From the NCBI RefSeq assembly GCF_030009775.1, contig NZ_JASCTH010000032.1:1-64000 (forward strand): 64,000 bases of DNA, read 5' to 3'. The translations under genes were made by a program, and so were the position numbers. This stretch comes from Actinoplanes sandaracinus (GTDB lineage: Bacteria; Actinomycetota; Actinomycetes; Mycobacteriales; Micromonosporaceae). Under the pieces are notes generated by a model, which saw only the letters and a program-made list of their open reading frames with translations, searched no databases and was not told the DNA's origin. How positions within the stretch are numbered: the first letter of the stretch is position 1; the number at the start of each line of letters is the position of its first letter. Of the stretch, positions 59,107-64,000 are shown piece after piece.

Positions 59107-61167
59107 ATGAACTCGCATTCACGCGTCATCGGCTATGTACCACGATTTCAGTACACGCCAGGCTCGGGGATAGCCGTCCATGTGCACGGCGACGGAGCAC
59201 CGGTGCGAGCGGACCTAGTCCATCTGAGCGGACCCGAGGCTCCGACACCGATCCCGGGAACCGCCCGCACACTCGGATCGCCGCCTCCGCAGCGCATTGA
59301 CATCGGCTCATGGGCGAGTGCGCCAGGCAGGTGCCATTCAGTCGCCGTCACGGTCAGTATCGCGACATACCTGACGGCATGGCCGGTCGAATGCGCTGGC
59401 CTGATAGGCGTCGATAGTCCCGACTGGGGTTGGACACTGGAGGTCACCGGCCGCCGTGAGATGCGCCTACGCATCCGCGATGGCGCCGCCGTCGCCGACG
59501 CGGCGATGCCCGCCGCCCTCCTTCTCGGCGCCTGGAACAACATATGCATAGAGCTGTCACCAGACGGTGCTGATGTCACGGTCGGCCACCATCGTCTACG
59601 CCTCGAAACGTCGGTGACCATGCGGCCAGGCGACCCGCTCCACTGGACTCTCGCGCGGGTGCCGTGGCGTTCTGAGGACAGTGCTGGACACGCCTCCTTG
59701 GACGGAAAGATCGCCAACGTCGAGGTGTCGTGGCGCGACCAGGGTCAAGCTGTGGCCCGCCACCGATGGGACTTCGCGCCGGCCGCGAATCGCGCGGTCG
59801 TCCCGCCGCTGACCCCGCAGACCGAGCCGCTCGTGTTGCATCAGGCACCGACCCGCGCGGTCACCGGGCCTCACTGGACCGGCGAGACGCACCATTGGCC
59901 GGACGCTCCCGGGCAGTGGGATGCCATTCATTTCCATCGCGACGATCTCGAAGACGCCGGCTGGCCGGTCGCCACCACTTTCGCGCTGGGTGCGGATCTG
60001 CCCACCGGCGTGTACGGCATCCGTCTGAAGGGCGAGCGCAATGATGATGTGGTGCCCTTCGTAGTGGGCTCTGCACACGGCGCCCGGAAGCCCGAAGTCC
60101 GGGTCCTCCTGCCCACAATGACCTACCTGGCCTATGCCAACGAGCCCATCTTCGAACCGCACGTACCACTGCATCGCGGCTGGTGGGATGACTGGGCGGA
60201 GCGGCTCGGACTGCTGAGCCTCTACAACTGGCACGCCGACGGGAGCGGCGTGAGCCTGGCAAGTACCCGCCGGCCGCTGCTCAACATGCGACCGGACCAT
60301 CGTTACTGGCTGACCGGTGCTCCTCACGGTCTCTCGCTGGATCTGCAGCTGCTCAAGTGGCTCCAGACGATCGGCTTCGATGCCGGCCTGCTGACAGACC
60401 ACGAGCTGGACGCTGATCCGGATGCCGCGCTCGACGGCACCCGGGTCCTCGTCACCGGCTCGCACCCCGAATACTGGACCCGTCGCATGATGACGGCGAT
60501 GGAGAGGTTCCTCGGGAAGGGTGGGCGCCTGGCCTATCTCGGCGGAAACGGGTTCGCCGCGATGGTCGGAGTCGACCGGGAGAGACCGCATCTGCTCGAG
60601 CTGCGACGCCGTGCGAGTCTGCCCGGGCTCTGGGACGCGTCACCCGGTGAACTGGGGCTAGCCACGACCGGTGAAGTGGGTGGTTACTGGCGCCACCACT
60701 CGCCTAGCCCCAGATCGATGACCGGCCTCGACTCAGCGGGGATGGGGTTCACCACCGCGCGTCCGTATCGGCGCACTACGGAGTCCGACGATCCCGCATG
60801 CGCATTCGTCTTCGACGGCGTCACAGCTCGCGTCTTCGGCGAACGCTCGGCCGTGCTCGGCGCCGCCGGCGGCTATGAGGTCGACAGCGTCGACTTCAAG
60901 CGAGGTACACCGTCGGACACGCGCGTACTGGCAACTGCCGCCGGTTTCGACTCTGCATACGTCGGCCTTGATCAAAGTGGCATAGTTCGTTCTGATGTTG
61001 TTCTTCGAATGTTGAGGACTGGCGGCGCGGTCTTCGGCGTGGGGTCGATCGCCTGGTGCGGATCTCTCGGAGGCAGCCACTGTGATGTGAACATCGAACG
61101 AGTCACCGAGAATGTGCTTCGTCGCTTTGCAGATCCGACGCCATTCCTTGGAAGCGAAGGACTGTGA
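59107..61167 (+). CDS. N,N-dimethylformamidase large-subunit-like protein
   Basis: The 686-residue protein has an N-terminal LamG-like beta-sandwich (about 60-230) and a large C-terminal domain with a glutamine-amidotransferase-like fold. It shows HFHRDDLEDAGWPV, GVYGIRLKGE, VRVLLPTMTYLAYAN, and HPEYWTRRMMTAMERFLGKG with GRLAYLGGNGFAAMV. This layout matches the beta subunit of N,N-dimethylformamidase, which hydrolyses amides. No small alpha subunit gene is seen. The start lies 3 bases after the ATPase stop. Placed last in an operon that also encodes an amide-forming ATP-grasp enzyme, it may open an amide in the imported or produced compound. Confidence 0.82.
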   Translation: MNSHSRVIGYVPRFQYTPGSGIAVHVHGDGAPVRADLVHLSGPEAPTPIPGTARTLGSPPPQRIDIGSWASAPGRCHSVAVTVSIATYLTAWPVECAGLIGVDSPDWGWTLEVTGRREMRLRIRDGAAVADAAMPAALLLGAWNNICIELSPDGADVTVGHHRLRLETSVTMRPGDPLHWTLARVPWRSEDSAGHASLDGKIANVEVSWRDQGQAVARHRWDFAPAANRAVVPPLTPQTEPLVLHQAPTRAVTGPHWTGETHHWPDAPGQWDAIHFHRDDLEDAGWPVATTFALGADLPTGVYGIRLKGERNDDVVPFVVGSAHGARKPEVRVLLPTMTYLAYANEPIFEPHVPLHRGWWDDWAERLGLLSLYNWHADGSGVSLASTRRPLLNMRPDHRYWLTGAPHGLSLDLQLLKWLQTIGFDAGLLTDHELDADPDAALDGTRVLVTGSHPEYWTRRMMTAMERFLGKGGRLAYLGGNGFAAMVGVDRERPHLLELRRRASLPGLWDASPGELGLATTGEVGGYWRHHSPSPRSMTGLDSAGMGFTTARPYRRTTESDDPACAFVFDGVTARVFGERSAVLGAAGGYEVDSVDFKRGTPSDTRVLATAAGFDSAYVGLDQSGIVRSDVVLRMLRTGGAVFGVGSIAWCGSLGGSHCDVNIERVTENVLRRFADPTPFLGSEGL

Positions 61168-62177
61168 GGGTGTTCTTCGGAGGCGGCGGCCAAGGACTCT
61201 GCCGGGACCAGCAGCAGAACCGCATTGACGAGCACAACCAGCCAGCGTCGCATCCGCATCGGCTCCTCCACCGTGCGACCACGTGGCGAACACTCCCACG
61301 GTCGAGTGGAGCTCAGTCGACGCCCGCACCCTCGACAGAGCACTTCGGGAACGAGGGAGAGGTCATGGGAGCGGGCGTAGTAAAGAGGTCACGCTGTTCA
61401 GCGCTGTTGAACTGCACAGACACGCTCTTCGACGCTGTTGAGCGCTGTTCGGTGGAGCCCTCCTGTGTGAAAGTGGTTGGCCCACCCCGCTGACCAGCCA
61501 AAATAGGAATCGGTCCTGGTGAGACGCCACTACCCGGCACCGCTGGACGCTGTTCAGCGCGGTTTGGCGCAGCCGGTGACCACCCCACCCGCTCCCCCCG
61601 ATCATCGAATTTGGGGAGCAGCGCCGCACGACCCCCGCCAGGAACACCGAATTTACCGCCATGGTGCTCCCCACGGCTGACACGAACGGCCACATGAGCA
61701 GCTCAAACATCCTCGCCGACAGAAGCCACGCTGCTCCCCGGCGCAGCGAACCTCGGCCTGCCTCCGCGAGACCGGTCAGATCGGAGGGCCGGCTTCCCCC
61801 AGGACACCGGTAAGAGGCCCAGCGGCAGCGCCTTTGGGAGCACATGCCCGCCAGATAACAAGTCCAATGGCCGTCTAACTATCTCGCTGCTCCCTCATCA
61901 GCACAGCAACCACCCGCAAGCGACAAGCCCGACCTCGGCGCAGACGTGCTGCTGACCGAGATGCGGCCGGCGGTCGAGACGTTTGCGGCGAATGAGCCCA
62001 CCTGGTCGGGCATTCGCCCTGATACGCGGCCTCCATTCACGGAATTGGACCGATAATCAATCAGAGGCGAGCCGGGCGGTAAGTCGCCCGGGAGCATTTC
62101 TCGCAAATAATGATGATGCCCGCATACCGTGCGGCGCCCGACCGTAGTGCGGCTTTGGACGGAACGCCGATTTCAGC
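61168..62177. other. About 1-kb intergenic region with repeats at the cluster's right edge
   Basis: No convincing complete gene is seen. Part is the right copy of the flanking repeat (61489-61745), and GGGAGCA/TGCTCCC motifs continue to about 61890. A minus-strand frame at 61259-60972 has a good ribosome-binding site and a signal-peptide-like start but runs antisense into the amidase gene; it may be a truncated remnant. Confidence 0.6.
61489..61745. repeat. Right copy of the diverged direct repeat flanking the cluster
   Basis: The segment is related, in the same orientation, to 42578-42830: both start with CTGACCAGC and A-rich sequence, and share GGGAGCAGCGCCGCA and GGTGCTCCCCAC in the same order and at similar spacing. 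Identity is patchy, which indicates age. Confidence 0.6.
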
Positions 62178-62528
62178 CTAGTCGTCGCCTTGAAGAATAT
62201 TTCCGTTGACGGCGCTCACGTCGACCTCACGCTTTTTACCGTTGAGGGAGAATTCCATTTCCCAGATCGGACTGCCGCCGCGCTCGTCCAGTTCTGCCTC
62301 CAGAACGCGCGCACCAGGAAAGCTTTGCGTGATGATCGCTGCGGCCCGTACAGCGTTGACCGGCCGTGGCCCGAACTTGGCATCCAGGTCGGGGTCAATC
62401 TCCAACTCGAAGCCGGCCGAGGAGCGAGCGTCATCGCGGGAGTCCTTGGCGCTGGCCAGCGCGGTGCCCGCGGCCAGGAAGAGGCCTACGCCGCCGATCG
62501 CGACCGCGGCGAGCAAGACTTTGCGCAT
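62178..62528 (-). CDS. Secreted PepSY-domain protein
   Basis: The 116-residue precursor has a signal peptide or anchor (LLAAVAIGGVGLFLAAGTALA) and one PepSY domain (AVRAAAIITQSFPGARVLEAELDERGGSPIWEMEFSLNGKKREVDVSAVNGNIL). PepSY domains often inhibit proteases or act next to two-component systems. The nearby sensor kinase gene on the same strand (62962-64000) supports such a pairing; the response regulator is not in view. Confidence 0.9.
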   Translation of the reverse strand: MRKVLLAAVAIGGVGLFLAAGTALASAKDSRDDARSSAGFELEIDPDLDAKFGPRPVNAVRAAAIITQSFPGARVLEAELDERGGSPIWEMEFSLNGKKREVDVSAVNGNILQGDD

Positions 62529-62961
62529 GTCAACCTCCGAGGGGTGTGGTGGCCGCTGCAGGCGGCTGGTGACATGTCGTAGTACGGCCGGTGACGTGGC
62601 AACGCTCAGCGGAGGGGCGAAGCCTGTACGGGATCTATCTGTTTCCTGGCATTCCTGAAGGGTCGTGCACGGCCCCAGTCGACGCCCTCCTGAGGCTTCT
62701 GTTGATGGCTGTATCCGGGTACTCGATCATGGCCGCGTTGCCAGCGTCTTTCTGTTGGGTACACCCGATCGGTCCGGGGCCAGATACGCCTATAGGTCAC
62801 CGACGGCGACAAAATCGATCCCGCAGAAGTCGCGGAAGCCGTCGGTCGTCGAGCCGTCCGGCTGTTTGCCACGTCAACCCGTCGAGAGGATCAGCCGTCA
62901 CTGTCGAGCGCTTCCGTGATCCTGTCCATCCGGGCGCTGCCTCCGCCGGAGATGCTTCTTC
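62529..62961. other. Intergenic region with no convincing gene
   Basis: Short frames on both strands lack starts and family features. I see no strong hairpin. It may hold the promoter of the PepSY gene. Confidence 0.5.
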
Positions 62962-64000
62962 TCAGGTAGGTAGCGCCACGACGGCGTCAAGGCCGGTAGG
63001 CTGCGCCGCCTCCAGCCACGTGCGGCCGCCACTGGCCTGGGCGAGTTTGTGGACCAGGGCCAGCCCGAGACCGGTACCGCCCTTGGCAGCGCCCGGGGCC
63101 CGCCAGAACGGCTGTAGGGCCTGGACGCGATGGTCGTCGGTGAGCCCCGGCCCCTCGTCGACGACGTGCAGTTCGACCGTGTCGTTGCGCACGTGCCAGG
63201 TGACGGAGACGGTGGTTCCGGGCGGAGCGATCTGCAGCGCGTTCGCGATGAGGTTGTCGAGGATCTGATCGAGAGCACCCGGGACGGCCTGGGCCGTCGC
63301 CTGCTCGGGTCCGCCGGTCGTCAGGGTGACGTTGCGCTCGCGGGCGACCGGATGCCAGACGGCGGCTCGCGCCGCGACCACGGATGCGATGGCGACCGGT
63401 TCCGGCTGCAGTGTGCCGCTGTCGCCGCGGGCCATGGTCAGCAGTGTGTCGACCAGGGTGGCGAGCCGGTCGGCTTCGAGTAGTGCCGCTCGCAGGTTCA
63501 GCTCGCCACCGGTGGTGACATCCGGTTCGAGGTTTTCCAGCCGCAGCCGTAACGCGGTGAGCGGTGTCTTGAGCTGGTGCGAGGCATGCCCGGTGAAGGA
63601 GCGCTGCGCGGTGATGAGTTCCTGCAGGCGGGCGGCGGCGGTGTTGAAGGTCGCGGCCAGGCTGCGTAACTCCGGCGGTCCGGTGGTGGCGGACGCGGGC
63701 GCGGCGGATCCTTCGGCGAGCCGACGGGTGGCTCGTTCTAGTTCCCGGACCGGGCGGCCGATCCAGCGGGCCAGCCCAAGCGCGATGAACGTTCCGCAGA
63801 CGAGCACCGCCACGCCGACCGCAACCAGAATGATGTGGAACTGGCGGATTCGATCGGTCAGTGGCGCGCTCGAGACGCTCACTCCTAGCGCGCCTTCGGC
63901 AGGTTCGCCTGGACGGACGGGCACGACCACGGCCATCCTGCCGCTGCTGATCTTGGTGGCCACCGCCGTGTGACCGGACAGCAGCGCCCCCAAAGCAGGC
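62962..64000 (-). CDS. Sensor histidine kinase, 5' part beyond the window
   Basis: The visible 346 residues include the end of an extracytoplasmic region, a membrane helix (IILVAVGVAVLVCGTFIALGLA), a HAMP domain (ARWIGRPVRELERATRRLAEG), a HisKA domain with phosphoacceptor His in GHASHQLKTPLTALRLRLE, and a HATPase domain with LDNLIANALQIAPPG, VDEGPGL and GGTGLGLALV. The N box keeps Asn. The frame is open to the window edge, so the N-terminal helix and true start lie outside. The PepSY gene downstream is typical for this family of kinases. Confidence 0.9.
   Translation of the reverse strand, partial: PALGALLSGHTAVATKISSGRMAVVVPVRPGEPAEGALGVSVSSAPLTDRIRQFHIILVAVGVAVLVCGTFIALGLARWIGRPVRELERATRRLAEGSAAPASATTGPPELRSLAATFNTAAARLQELITAQRSFTGHASHQLKTPLTALRLRLENLEPDVTTGGELNLRAALLEADRLATLVDTLLTMARGDSGTLQPEPVAIASVVAARAAVWHPVARERNVTLTTGGPEQATAQAVPGALDQILDNLIANALQIAPPGTTVSVTWHVRNDTVELHVVDEGPGLTDDHRVQALQPFWRAPGAAKGGTGLGLALVHKLAQASGGRTWLEAAQPTGLDAVVALPT

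Overview
The window is very GC-rich. It has leaderless GTG starts, GTG-rich ORFs, SARP-like NB-ARC/TPR regulators, many secreted proteins and DHA2-type exporters, all typical of a filamentous actinomycete. The gene families would suit Micromonosporaceae (Actinoplanes-like), but that placement is inference. There are no complete rRNA or tRNA genes and no CRISPR array.

Layout. 1-1038 is an intact IS5-family insertion sequence. 1086-17953 carries signalling and envelope genes: a membrane Ser/Thr kinase, a GAF/PAS hybrid histidine kinase, a PRPP synthetase paralogue, a lone ABC ATPase, an ABC ATPase with two giant FtsX-type permeases, a CorA-like channel with a GQN motif, PnuC, and an MFS exporter divergent from its TetR regulator. 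18170-20266 is a secreted GH13 alpha-amylase. 20467-27789 (minus strand) is a translationally coupled five-gene cassette: a SWIM-like zinc protein, an unknown protein, a VWA protein, a MoxR-type AAA+ ATPase and a DUF5682-like protein. 27947-30148 is an NB-ARC/TPR regulator whose N-terminal HTH lies outside the usable reading frame. 30229-35481 holds small and secreted proteins, including a frameshifted FN3 protein, a ricin-type lectin and three cell-wall enzymes. Two of these enzymes share a nearly identical N-terminal module. 35744-42267 is a mixed region with an XRE/NBR1-Ig membrane protein, a YjbR-like protein, a methyltransferase, a TPR-like membrane protein, an MFS remnant and two adjacent frameshifted genes.

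The most interesting part is 43426-61167. It is bounded by a tRNA 3' fragment (42518-42553) and by diverged direct repeats (about 42578-42830 and 61489-61745). A 12-gene plus-strand operon (46052-61167) encodes a histidinol-dehydrogenase-like enzyme fused to an ATP-grasp ligase, a HisC-like aminotransferase, a ThDP enzyme, a second HisD homologue lacking key residues, a glutamate-semialdehyde-aminomutase-like enzyme, a cupin, a PRTase-like protein, an MFS transporter, a SsuABC/NitT-type ABC importer and an N,N-dimethylformamidase-like protein. Divergent from it are a nucleotidyltransferase, a methyltransferase and a TetR regulator. The two divergent promoters share a 17-bp motif (15/17 identical) in opposite orientation, a strong candidate operator.

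This looks like a self-contained, TetR-controlled pathway for making, importing or breaking down a small amino-acid-like amide. I do not recognise the arrangement as a described system. The right end (62178-64000) has a PepSY protein and a sensor histidine kinase cut by the window edge. All functions are inferred from motifs seen by eye; no searches were run.
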